From: a virus
Virus record (IMG/VR): IMGVR_UViG_3300006754_000078
Span: 1 to 31,077 of that record
DNA: 31,077 bases
Reading direction: 5' to 3' (one strand)
Shown: in pieces, positions 8,701 to 14,796 of the stretch
How positions within the stretch are numbered: the first letter of the stretch is position 1
How the letters are laid out: each line of letters begins with the position of its first letter
Position numbers and translations under genes: made by a program
Notes under the pieces: model-generated
The model's input: only the letters and a program-made list of their open reading frames with translations
Database searches by the model: none
Told to the model about the DNA's origin: nothing

Positions 8701-9189
8701 GATGATCGCTTCACCGGATTGAAGCATTTCTGGAGTGCCGTTGCGGTGGATCGCCCCCGAAAAGAAAGGTTCCTTCAGGAGAATATAGAAGCATATCTCC
8801 CCGAGGGCGATTTCGATGACGAGCAGATGATTCAATACTCTGTTGATCTGACGGGTGTCTTTCCGATGAGCGATGTGATGAGTCAGGAGATCCGAGACAA
8901 ACTTGAATCTCGATTCGTCCCTCCACTTGGAGAGTATGACGAGGACTTGAAGGTTGCGTGGTTCATACCCCGAAAGATCATTTCGAGAAAGACGAAAAAC
9001 AATAAAGAATATTGGATTGTTGAAGCAATCGACGATACTGGAACTTTGACGAAAATCAAGTGCTGGGGAGTCAATTCAAGAACCGACATTCTCTATGTTA
9101 ACAAGGTATATATAGCAAAGCTTGATCATCACCCAACCTGGGGATTTTCATCGAGATCAATCCGACATAATTTCAGAAGAGTGGGATAA
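5755..9189 (+). CDS. dnaE: DNA polymerase III alpha subunit (DnaE-like, family C)
   Basis: Replicative polymerase of the bacterial family C type, 1144 residues (E. coli DnaE 1160). The N-terminal PHP domain keeps all nine metal ligands expected of an active PHP nuclease: His13, His15, Asp22, His47, Glu77, His132, Cys183, Asp257 and His259. The palm has ARGSASGS (about 428-435), PDIDFD with catalytic Asp470 and Asp472, and third Asp635 in KFDILG. Finger motifs include FRPGPLSMG and YGFSLNHATAYSLISYQ. A helix-hairpin-helix (GLGDAAIDQIL) and a C-terminal OB-fold (WFIPRKIISRKTKNNKEYW) follow. No clamp-binding peptide was recognised. It has its own consensus promoter, and GTG is the start because AGAGAGGG lies upstream. 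With the intact PHP domain it may proofread without a DnaQ subunit, as known for mycobacterial DnaE1. Confidence 0.95.
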   Translation: MNKVDKIPFVGLHAHSTFSAHDGFGYPQEHQEYAYENGMDALALTDHGTMNGISYAILNAKKMNAEGKKFKSILGVEAYFIPDVIDWREKYEQLKEDKKAAKQLRTKESGTAVETDGSAGDSSVGELPRYRHLILLAQNQIGLNNLYRIVSESHDEKHFYRRPRVDFALLRKYSEGVICSTACMSGPLAGLWWQHKDEGDEAVQLAMTEYIQEFVGIFGDRFYGELQWNSIPEQHEINKHVIQACLRHNVRIISTADSHYPRQDAWRDREMYKRLGWLSKGTPSWITEEKLKMPESVEEIGYELYPKNGQQMWDAYKNYSAQCGVEYDDALVMESITLTHQVAHEQIEDFQPDTTIQLPDFVVPEGETADGALAKNAVKGLKARGLTSEKYVNRLKYELDVISTQGFSKYFLTMKAIADKANEMMATGPARGSASGSLLAYVLGITQVDPVRFDLPFERFMTRDMDGMPDIDFDVAEPALLKEKLAEDWGEFTVIPISNWNTLQLKSLIKDIGKFYEIPWTEVNEVTGKMMIEATPAAKKAHGIKAGVYVPTFEEVMEYSPTLRLFLDKHSHIKTHVEAIYGNIRANSRHAGGCLIADNLNEHMPLIRIRGTWQTPWAEGQHVRHLEPLGFIKFDILGLSTLTMIQVAVSHILKRHHGVENPTIEDINEYYDENLHPDIIDLNDKEVWNNVFHKIDSTPGVFQFAESGMRNFCEQAKPDNLTELSAVTSLFRPGPLSMGTDKQFVEAKRAPQLVTYEHPILKEVLEKTYGLIIFQEDIANIAHKIGKDISLTEGNKLRKLLTKKGTGSTVATKNAIHEKYIAGAKEKGIPVNVANSIWDKMEAFAAYGFSLNHATAYSLISYQCAWLFNYYPVEWMAAFLQKEPEKRKEKAIMLAKKAGFEIRKLDINTSGRVWEISENGKTLIQPLTAIKGLGDAAIDQILANRPFEKVEDFLFNEGITYSKLNKKALDVLIRSGAMNTLVDDRFTGLKHFWSAVAVDRPRKERFLQENIEAYLPEGDFDDEQMIQYSVDLTGVFPMSDVMSQEIRDKLESRFVPPLGEYDEDLKVAWFIPRKIISRKTKNNKEYWIVEAIDDTGTLTKIKCWGVNSRTDILYVNKVYIAKLDHHPTWGFSSRSIRHNFRRVG

Positions 9190-9194
9190 AAGGC

Positions 9195-9223
9195 TTGACA
9201 CTCGAAACAAACTCTGTTATATT
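9195..9223 (+). promoter_or_regulatory. Consensus extended -10 promoter upstream of 9275
   Basis: TTGACA (9195-9200), a 17-base spacer, TATATT (9218-9223) preceded by TGT. GAGTAAT follows at 9228-9234, at exactly the same offset as in the promoter at 14744-14772. It lies in the 85-base gap after the polymerase gene. Confidence 0.8.
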
Positions 9224-9274
9224 ATAAGAGTAATTTGAGATTGAGAATACAAACAACATCAGGAGAGCAAATAC

Positions 9275-9562
9275 ATGTTTGATCATATTAACAACGCACC
9301 CGTCGCCGTGGAGGCACAAGTGAATACACAAGAAAGCGAAAAGCGTCAAAGGGTTTTGGAATACATCCGAAGCCTCAAGGCGTTAGAAGAAGCCATCGAG
9401 CCTTTTGCTGAACAAAAGCGTGAACTCAAGGCAGAGTTTAAAGAGCAGAACTGGCTCTCAGGAGACGAGATCTCTCTTGCAGTCAAAGCGTATCGCATGC
9501 TTAAGAAAGATCAGGACATCGATGAACTTGTCGAGATGTTCAACTTCCTCCAGGGGCAGTAA
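9275..9562 (+). CDS. Small helical phage protein, weakly GapR/DUF2312-like
   Basis: 95 residues. After a disordered N-terminus, residues 20-60 form a charged coiled-coil helix (RVLEYIRSLKALEEAI...KRELKAEF), then a short motif NWLSGDEISLAVKAYRMLK and a last helix. The order 'coiled coil, short loop, two short helices' resembles the nucleoid-associated GapR/DUF2312 family, which binds overtwisted DNA, but identity is too low to claim it. It sits between the replicative polymerase and dUTPase under its own consensus promoter, which fits a DNA-replication accessory role (inference). A good Shine-Dalgarno sequence (AGGAGAG) precedes the ATG. Confidence 0.6.
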   Translation: MFDHINNAPVAVEAQVNTQESEKRQRVLEYIRSLKALEEAIEPFAEQKRELKAEFKEQNWLSGDEISLAVKAYRMLKKDQDIDELVEMFNFLQGQ

Positions 9563-9564
9563 GA

Positions 9565-10023
9565 GTGATTGTCGAATACCACCGAACCCACTTAAATGCC
9601 CATCCACCGTCTCGTGGAAATCCATCCGACGCTGGGCTTGATGTTTATTTTAGCCCCAAGGAACACACCTCTGTGACGGTAAATCCGGGAGAAAGTGTAA
9701 TCCTTGGAACTGGGCTAAAGTTCGGAGTCCCGCACGGCTACATGCTTGAAGTGAAGAACCGTTCAAGCGTCGCCTCCAAGCGCTCGCTCCTCGTCGGAGC
9801 CTGCGTAGTAGACAGTGGATACGACGGAGAGGTATTCGTCAATCTTCACAATGTTGGCACCGTGGCGCAAGTCGTAGAGCCGCATAGCAAGATCGCTCAA
9901 GTTGTAATGACGCCAGTCGTATCATTCAGAGCATTGGAAACTTCAAATCCAGATCTCTATGGATGGTATCCAATCGCAATCAGCGAACGCGGCGACGGAG
10001 CCCTGGGCTCCACTGACGAGTAG
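9565..10023 (+). CDS. dut: dUTP diphosphatase (trimeric dUTPase)
   Basis: Hydrolyses dUTP to dUMP and pyrophosphate, keeping uracil out of phage DNA and feeding dTMP synthesis. All five family motifs are in order: SDAGLDVY (21-28), NRSSVASK (65-72), VDSGYDGEV (82-90, with catalytic Asp87), KIAQVV (109-114) and RGDGALGST (142-150), the last being the P-loop-like C-terminal arm. Motif II reads RSSVA where most enzymes have RSGLA. At 152 residues it is full length. It starts at a GTG two bases after the previous stop, so it is co-transcribed with the helical gene at 9275 and works alongside the ribonucleotide reductase. Confidence 0.93.
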   Translation: MIVEYHRTHLNAHPPSRGNPSDAGLDVYFSPKEHTSVTVNPGESVILGTGLKFGVPHGYMLEVKNRSSVASKRSLLVGACVVDSGYDGEVFVNLHNVGTVAQVVEPHSKIAQVVMTPVVSFRALETSNPDLYGWYPIAISERGDGALGSTDE

Positions 10024-10049
10024 GAAACTTGGAAAAGTGAATAACCTTG

Positions 10050-10078
10050 TTGACAAACTCGCCCACCTGGGCTATATT
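10050..10078 (+). promoter_or_regulatory. Consensus promoter upstream of the restriction-modification-like genes
   Basis: TTGACA (10050-10055), a 17-base spacer, and TATATT (10073-10078). Unlike most others here, it has GGC rather than TGn before the -10. It lies in the 96-base gap between dUTPase and the putative endonuclease, giving this gene pair its own transcription start. Confidence 0.75.
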
Positions 10079-10119
10079 ATAGATGTAAGAAAAACGGAAC
10101 CACAAGTTCGGAGAATTAG

Positions 10120-10830
10120 ATGAACAAACTGCATACACGAAATAAGACACTCCAGGCGTTAAGGAGCAAGGACTTTGCACTCCATGTCATTAGTCTCGTT
10201 GAGAGAACTGCTGCAGCGCATTTCGCATCAGCAGCCCTAATGGACGACAGCATTGTCACTATCCGAGACTGGGCAGAAGCCATCGAAGAGCAGAGGCGTC
10301 AGCAGACATCGGCAGTAAGTGTTCGTTTTGCCTATGACTTTGAGTTTGCACTCGTCAGAGCCTGTAAGGACTTCGGCATTGCCGTCCTCGGCAAAGAGGA
10401 AGGTGACGCACCAGGGCACGACTTCCGTGTAGTAACGTCAGACGCCGGTATTATCCCATTTGAGGTTAAAACCACTCAAAGCGCCAACGGCTGGACGGGA
10501 TCAACTCATTCCGAGGGTAAAGGAAAAGCAGAGAGTTATGTTTTAGTAAGCTATGAGCTTGACTACGATCTTCCAATCCCCAAGAACACCTTCTCTTTCG
10601 CCAATGTTATTAAGGCAGTTCATTTCTCAGTATTGGACGAATGTGCCGTCGCTTGGAACGGAGAGGCGACAGATAATAATAGCAGCACCACCGGCAAGAT
10701 ACATGTCAACTCTGTTGACGAATATCGCAAGTCCATCTCTCTTGGTTCCGTAGAACCAAAGATAAAATGGTGCAGATGCCTCAGAGAGAGCATGCTACAA
10801 TATCGAGGAAAAGAAATTGCAGCAGCTTAA
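10120..10830 (+). CDS. Putative type II restriction endonuclease (PD-(D/E)XK fold)
   Basis: 236 residues. A PD-(D/E)XK active site is visible: Asp101 in GHDFRV, then Glu115-x-Lys117 in PFEVKTTQ, with strand spacing of 13 residues typical of the fold. A helical Glu75 (FEFALVR) upstream could complete it. After the core come a Gly/Ser-rich segment and a YVLVSYELD strand, as in many type II enzymes that cut beside a cognate methylase. The DNA methyltransferase gene starts within its last codons (10817), the usual arrangement of restriction-modification pairs. CGGAG lies upstream of the ATG. Alternatives are a Vsr-like or other DNA-repair nuclease. The nuclease fold is fairly clear; the restriction role is inferred from the neighbour. 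Confidence 0.62.
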   Translation: MNKLHTRNKTLQALRSKDFALHVISLVERTAAAHFASAALMDDSIVTIRDWAEAIEEQRRQQTSAVSVRFAYDFEFALVRACKDFGIAVLGKEEGDAPGHDFRVVTSDAGIIPFEVKTTQSANGWTGSTHSEGKGKAESYVLVSYELDYDLPIPKNTFSFANVIKAVHFSVLDECAVAWNGEATDNNSSTTGKIHVNSVDEYRKSISLGSVEPKIKWCRCLRESMLQYRGKEIAAA

Positions 10831-11665
10831 TCAAGTCATCTGTGGAGACAGCGTCGAAGAGTTGAAGAAGTTGCCAGACAATTCAGTTGATCTGGTTGTG
10901 ACATCTCCTCCCTATGATACGCTTCGTTCATACAAGGATCTCGTCAAGGACATGGAGGAGAAGTTCAACGGCTACTCCTTCCCGTTTGAGCAAATCGCCA
11001 CAGAGCTTTCGCGAGTTGTCAAGAAAGGCGGAGTAGTCGTCTGGGTAGTCGGCGATGCCGTAATCAAGGGCAGTGAAACCGGCTCTTCTTTCCGACAAGC
11101 TCTCTACTTCATGCAGCAAGGCTTTAAGCTCCACGATACGATGATCTATGAAAAGAACGGAAGCAGCTTTCCTGCCCGCCGCGACGGAAATCGTTACTCT
11201 CAGCTTTTCGAATACATGTTCGTGTTCTCCAACGGTGCCAAGCCAAAGACGGCAAATCTGATTTGCGACAAGCCGAACCGTTGGGCAGGATACACTCATT
11301 TTGGAAAAGGGACAATTCGAAATAAAAAGGGAGAACTCATCGAGAGGAATATCAAACCCATTCCCGACTTCTCTCCGAGAAACAATATCTGGAAATACAA
11401 TACCGGAAAGAACTATTCCACAAAAGACAAAGTGGCATTCGAACACCCTGCGATCTTTCCAGAGGCTCTCGTTCAAGATCATATCTTGACTTGGACTACG
11501 CCCGGAGAAGTAGTTTTGGACCCCTTCAACGGCTCAGGAACTACGACAAAGCTCGCGTTGCTGAACGATAGGCAATATATTGGAATGGAGATTTCATCCG
11601 AATATTGTGACATTGCAGAAGAACGCTTGAATATCGCGAGAAAACAAAAGGAAACAAACAAATGA
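10817..11665 (+). CDS. DNA methyltransferase (N4-cytosine/N6-adenine, beta-type order)
   Basis: Transfers methyl from S-adenosylmethionine to an amino group in DNA. The catalytic motif IV TSPPY (29-33) comes before the SAM-binding motif I DPFNGSGTT (235-243), which is the order of the beta class. Motif X lies at the C-terminus (IGMEISSEYCDIAEERL). At 282 residues there is room for one small target-recognition region between them. It starts at a TTG with GAGG eight bases upstream and overlaps the endonuclease gene by 14 bases, so a type II modification partner is the best reading. The recognition sequence and the base methylated cannot be told from the sequence alone. Confidence 0.88.
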   Translation: MQQLNQVICGDSVEELKKLPDNSVDLVVTSPPYDTLRSYKDLVKDMEEKFNGYSFPFEQIATELSRVVKKGGVVVWVVGDAVIKGSETGSSFRQALYFMQQGFKLHDTMIYEKNGSSFPARRDGNRYSQLFEYMFVFSNGAKPKTANLICDKPNRWAGYTHFGKGTIRNKKGELIERNIKPIPDFSPRNNIWKYNTGKNYSTKDKVAFEHPAIFPEALVQDHILTWTTPGEVVLDPFNGSGTTTKLALLNDRQYIGMEISSEYCDIAEERLNIARKQKETNK

Positions 11666-12135
11666 ACGCAGCAACACAAAAAGTGATGTTCTCCAGCAAG
11701 AAGCAAGATTGGGCAACACCGCAGGGATTCTTTGACAAGTTGAACTGGCAGTTTGGACCATTTAACTTAGATCCTTGTGCTACTCCTGAGAGCGCCAAGT
11801 GTTCAAAATTCTTTACAGAGGATGACGATGGACTTACGATGGATTGGGGTGGACATACTGTGTTTGTCAATCCTCCCTATGGGCGCACCGTGGGCAACTG
11901 GGTGAAAAAGGCATTTGAGGAGTCCAAAAAGGATAACACGACAGTTGTGATGCTCATCGCCGCACGTCCAGACACTCAATACTGGCATAACTATGTGATG
12001 AATGCCGATGAGGTATACTTCATCAAAGGACGGCTTAAGTTTGGAGAGGCAAGCACCCCCGCACCATTCCCCTCTGCCGTCGTGGTATTTAAGAATGGAA
12101 ATCGACAACAAATCTTTGGAGCAATGAACCGATGA
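11662..12135 (+). CDS. Phage-type N6-adenine DNA methyltransferase (Dam-like)
   Basis: 157 residues, matching the short 'phage N-6-adenine-methyltransferase' family common in prophages and large phages. Signature parts: WATP (17-20) near the N-terminus, LDPCA (36-40) and catalytic NPPYGR (70-75), followed by a strand VVMLIAARPDT and a second FKN...GR strand. It probably methylates adenine in a short site, protecting phage DNA from host cutting or marking replication. It overlaps the previous methylase by ATGA (11662-11665) and the next gene likewise, so the three methylation/restriction genes form one unit. The specificity is not visible. Confidence 0.85.
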   Translation: MNAATQKVMFSSKKQDWATPQGFFDKLNWQFGPFNLDPCATPESAKCSKFFTEDDDGLTMDWGGHTVFVNPPYGRTVGNWVKKAFEESKKDNTTVVMLIAARPDTQYWHNYVMNADEVYFIKGRLKFGEASTPAPFPSAVVVFKNGNRQQIFGAMNR

Positions 12136-12425
12136 ATAGAAAACAACGAAGAGCCGCAGAAGCGCAGGCGAGAAAAGACGGAAACCCGGAGCAGGAACTG
12201 GCAGCACAGGCAGCGATGTTTGGCAAGATTCCAGATGAATGCACTGCTTGCGAGTCGGATTTCGACAAGACGGACAAAGAAATGGTTCAGTCTTGGCGAG
12301 TCGTCGTCCGAAAGGAGGACGAGGATAATCCCGTAAGGATCTATTGCCCTCCATGCTGGAACACTGCACAAGAAGTAATTACCAATTTTTTGAAAACTGT
12401 CGAGGATACCGAAGATGACTCTTGA
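12132..12425 (+). CDS. Small zinc-ribbon-like protein, unknown function
   Basis: 97 residues. It begins with a basic MNRKQRRAAEAQARK helix, a common start in phage proteins, and has two Cys pairs, C37-x2-C40 and C72-x2-C75 (YCPPCW), that would hold one zinc. The tail is acidic. No enzyme motif is seen. The start overlaps the Dam-like gene (ATGA) and the end overlaps the IMP dehydrogenase-like gene by 11 bases, so it is translated with both. A nucleic-acid or protein-binding adaptor is a reasonable but untested guess. Confidence 0.72.
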   Translation: MNRKQRRAAEAQARKDGNPEQELAAQAAMFGKIPDECTACESDFDKTDKEMVQSWRVVVRKEDEDNPVRIYCPPCWNTAQEVITNFLKTVEDTEDDS

Positions 12426-13449
12426 AACGTTATTGACATTTGATGATGTTCTGTTAAAACCGCAATTCAGCGATATTCGCTCCCGACGTGAAGTGGACTT
12501 GTCGTCTGAACTATCTGAAGGAGTTCGCCTCCGTGTTCCAATCTTTGCTGCTCCTATGGATACTGTATGTGGCTCAACAATGAGTCGTGTCCTCTCTGAG
12601 TTCGGAGCCTTGGGTATCATTCATCGCTATAGTACAATTGATGAACAGGCGACAATGGTTTCTGAAGCGTCGAGTAATGGAAACAACGCCGTCGGCGCAG
12701 CAATTGGAGCAACTGGGGACTATCTCGATAGAGCAAGGGCTTTGGTTGAGGCAGGTGCAAAGGTGCTCTGTGTTGATGTGGCTCATGGAGATCATGTCTT
12801 TGTGCATGTCGCTCTCCGAAACCTGCGAGACAGATATCCCAAGATTCACTTAGTTGCTGGCAATGTTGCAACTTATTCCGCAGCCCTCGCCTTGGCTGAA
12901 GCTGGAGCGCACACAGTCCGTGTGGGAATTGGAGGAGGTTCATGCTGTAGTACTCGAATCCAGACAGGATTTGGAATGCCCACTTTAGCATCCGTCACTG
13001 AATGTGTAAAGATTAAAGAGAAATTTCCAGGTGTCAAGATTCTTGCAGACGGAGGAATCCGAAATTCAGGAGATATGGTTAAGGCACTTGCCGCAGGGGC
13101 GGACTTTGTAATGATTGGCTCTCTCCTTGCGGGCACTGCAGAATCGCCTGGCGAGGTTATTCGTCGTGACGGGCAATGTCACAAGGTTTTCCGAGGAATG
13201 GCATCAAGAGACGCACAGGCAGACTGGCGCGGAACTGCTTCTTTTATTGAAGGTGTAGCAACAGTTGTTCCCTACAAAGGCAAAGTTATTCACGTGCTCG
13301 AAGGGCTTGAAAACGGAATCCGCAGCGGACTGTCTTACGCAGGTGCCCGAACATTGACTGAGTTGCAGACAAATGCTCAATTTGTTCGACAGACTTCTGC
13401 AGGCTTTGTAGAAAGCAATCCACATGTCTTGCGAGGCACCAATGCCTAA
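12415..13449 (+). CDS. IMP dehydrogenase / GMP reductase family enzyme (no CBS domains)
   Basis: A purine-nucleotide oxidoreductase with an (alpha/beta)8 barrel, 344 residues. Visible: LTFDDVLLKP (7-16), the nucleotide-phosphate loops ADGGIR (about 213-218) and IGSLLAGT, and the catalytic-Cys loop GIGGGSCCST (171-180) with Cys178 aligned to the active-site Cys. The length equals GMP reductase and lacks the two CBS domains of most IMP dehydrogenases, but the RGMAS and C-terminal ESNPHVL segments look more like IMP dehydrogenase. Its direction (IMP to XMP, or GMP to IMP) is therefore open. Either way it alters the guanine-nucleotide pool during infection, beside the reductase and dUTPase genes. 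GAGG lies nine bases before the ATG. Confidence 0.87.
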   Translation: MTLETLLTFDDVLLKPQFSDIRSRREVDLSSELSEGVRLRVPIFAAPMDTVCGSTMSRVLSEFGALGIIHRYSTIDEQATMVSEASSNGNNAVGAAIGATGDYLDRARALVEAGAKVLCVDVAHGDHVFVHVALRNLRDRYPKIHLVAGNVATYSAALALAEAGAHTVRVGIGGGSCCSTRIQTGFGMPTLASVTECVKIKEKFPGVKILADGGIRNSGDMVKALAAGADFVMIGSLLAGTAESPGEVIRRDGQCHKVFRGMASRDAQADWRGTASFIEGVATVVPYKGKVIHVLEGLENGIRSGLSYAGARTLTELQTNAQFVRQTSAGFVESNPHVLRGTNA

Positions 13450-13795
13450 AGGCACCGGGAAAAGAAAAAAGTGGGATGAGCCAACTGAAAGAATTCAGGC
13501 TTATCTCCCCCAGTCTCACAAAGCGGAGATGAAGATTAAACTCCATTATCACGGAGCATCAATGGCACCGTTCTTGCGAGCAATTGTCAAAGCATTCGTC
13601 CAAGAAGATGCTCTCTTTATGGCATGGTTCGACGAGTGGAAGCTCCGCAATAGCAAGATCAAAGGAAAAGGCAAGCATAGGAAATCTTCAAAACTCAAAG
13701 AGGCGGGCAAAGAACTTTCCTCTCAGTTCGGCATCAACGATGGCGACATTGAAGACATATTTGATGTGATTGCAAAGGAGCATCCTGAGTTATGA
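13442..13795 (+). CDS. Putative ribbon-helix-helix DNA-binding protein
   Basis: 117 residues. A basic N-terminus (KGTGKRKKW) is followed by the strand ERIQAYLP (16-23) and two helices (about 25-37 and 40-54) joined by GAS, the layout of MetJ/Arc-type ribbon-helix-helix dimers, where the strand enters the major groove. A Lys-rich segment (about 70-90) and a helical tail follow. The start at 13442 is chosen because GAGG is five bases upstream; an ATG at 13424 has no such site. It overlaps the upstream stop by eight bases. It could be a transcription regulator of the phage (inference). Confidence 0.6.
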   Translation: MPKGTGKRKKWDEPTERIQAYLPQSHKAEMKIKLHYHGASMAPFLRAIVKAFVQEDALFMAWFDEWKLRNSKIKGKGKHRKSSKLKEAGKELSSQFGINDGDIEDIFDVIAKEHPEL

Positions 13796-14016
13796 TAGAA
13801 TGTGCAAAGAAGTGTTGCGAATTAGAGGTGTCGTGTCCAGTTGGTGACTGTCGCAGTTGGATCGATTTTGAGGAAGATTTGAACTGTGTTGACATATCCG
13901 TTCACAAGAATGGCTCAATGAAGTTAAAACAAATCGCAGAAAGGATCGGGCTAACATCGGCAAGAGTTCAACAGCTTGAAAAGAAAGCTCTTGCTAAACT
14001 AAAGAAACTTGTGTGA
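13792..14016 (+). CDS. Small Cys-rich protein with sigma-region-4-like helix-turn-helix
   Basis: 74 residues. The C-terminal part, MKLKQIAERIGLTSARVQQLEKKAL in two pieces (44-56 and 57-67), matches the pattern of sigma factor region 4.2 ('t.eeia..lglt..rv.qie..al.kl'), which binds the -35 element. The N-terminal 35 residues carry six Cys (4, 8, 9, 15, 20, 32), in the style of a small zinc site, in place of the rest of a sigma factor. It is too short to be a full sigma factor. It may redirect host RNA polymerase, or bind DNA in another way. Its start overlaps the previous stop (TTATGA), linking it to the ribbon-helix-helix gene. Confidence 0.72.
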   Translation: MIECAKKCCELEVSCPVGDCRSWIDFEEDLNCVDISVHKNGSMKLKQIAERIGLTSARVQQLEKKALAKLKKLV

Positions 14017-14095
14017 TTTTCTTCTTTTCGGGTAGTAGCGTTCTAATTATAAGTGATTGTTTTGCACAAGAATAACACATTTAGGAGATAGTATT

Positions 14096-14665
14096 ATGAG
14101 CAAAAAGTTTTTAACAGAATCACAGGTACGCCGATTTCAAGCACTCGCCGCCGTCCCTGCTGTAAACGAATTGGGTGGAACACCCTATGGTGAAGTTCAC
14201 GAAGAAATGCCCGAGGAGGAATATTCCGAAGAAGGCGAATTAGAAATGGGCGATGAATTGCCCGGAGACGAAGGTCCGGAAGAAACCGGACTGGAAATGG
14301 ACATGGACATGGAAGCTTCCGATGAAGGGGGTGAATTAGATCTAAGTCCAGAGCAGAAGGAAACCCTTGCTGCTGATATCGTCCGTGCTGTTGCACAAGA
14401 GTTAGAAGGCGCACTTCAACTTGACGAGCCAATCGAAGTAGATGTTGAGGCAGAGCCTGCAATGGATATGGAGCCAGAAGGCGAAATGGATATGGGCATG
14501 GAAATGGATGCTGAACTACCTCCCGAGGGCGGCGAGGAATTAGCCATGGACGACGAAGAACCTCTCGCCGAAAATGACGAAGAAGAACTCGAAGAAGCTA
14601 CTGACGATGAAGCTATCGTTAACGAAGTTTTGAAACGAGTGATCGCACGACTTACTAACAAATAG
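14096..14665 (+). CDS. Very acidic Glu/Met-rich protein, possible prohead core or DNA-mimic-like protein
   Basis: 189 residues. After an N-terminal segment MSKKFLTESQVRRFQALAAV, almost everything is Glu, Asp, Met, Gly and Pro with repeats such as EMDMGMEMD and EEMPEEE. A helix (85-105) and a basic C-terminal helix (EVLKRVIARLTNK) end it. No enzyme is recognised. Acidic low-complexity proteins of this size occur as prohead scaffold or core components and as DNA mimics; the sequence does not decide. The start at 14096 is fixed by AGGAG eight bases upstream. It stands alone: a strong terminator follows at 14693, so it is its own transcription unit. The opposite-strand open frames here are shadows of the repeats. 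Confidence 0.72.
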   Translation: MSKKFLTESQVRRFQALAAVPAVNELGGTPYGEVHEEMPEEEYSEEGELEMGDELPGDEGPEETGLEMDMDMEASDEGGELDLSPEQKETLAADIVRAVAQELEGALQLDEPIEVDVEAEPAMDMEPEGEMDMGMEMDAELPPEGGEELAMDDEEPLAENDEEELEEATDDEAIVNEVLKRVIARLTNK

Positions 14666-14692
14666 AGTAAGCAACAGATCTCCTAAAAAACG

Positions 14693-14730
14693 AAAGCCGA
14701 GGGAATTCCACCCTCGGCTTTTGCATTTTT
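14693..14730 (+). terminator. Strong rho-independent terminator
   Basis: AAAGCCGAGGG (14693-14703) pairs perfectly with CCCTCGGCTTT (14711-14721) around a 7-base loop, followed by TTTTGCATTTTT. It ends the acidic-protein gene and isolates it from the promoter at 14744. Confidence 0.92.
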
Positions 14731-14743
14731 AATAGAATATGCT

Positions 14744-14772
14744 TTGACAATCGTTGAAATATGTGCTATATT
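14744..14772 (+). promoter_or_regulatory. Consensus extended -10 promoter upstream of 14797
   Basis: TTGACA (14744-14749), a 17-base spacer, TATATT (14767-14772) preceded by TGC. GAGTAAT at 14777-14783 repeats the element at the same offset in the 9195 promoter. Expected transcription starts near 14779, which excludes the in-frame ATG at 14761 as a start of the next gene. Confidence 0.82.
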
Positions 14773-14796
14773 GATAGAGTAATATGGGAGATAACT

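Noticed and set aside
11803-12620. Antisense frames of 188 and 209 codons crossing the Dam-like, zinc-ribbon and IMPDH-like genes.
   Set aside because: They run through three overlapping well-supported genes, have no ribosome site or family resemblance, and all other genes are on the + strand.
14094-14661. Long antisense open frames opposite the acidic gene (Ser-rich and Arg/Leu-rich).
   Set aside because: They are the complement of Glu/Met-rich repeats (GAA/GAG read as TTC/CTC); no ribosome site, and the + strand gene has one plus a terminator.
14761-14763. In-frame ATG at 14761 as the start of the 14797 gene.
   Set aside because: It lies before the -10 box of the gene's own promoter, so the transcript would not include it; ATG 14797 has a ribosome site.
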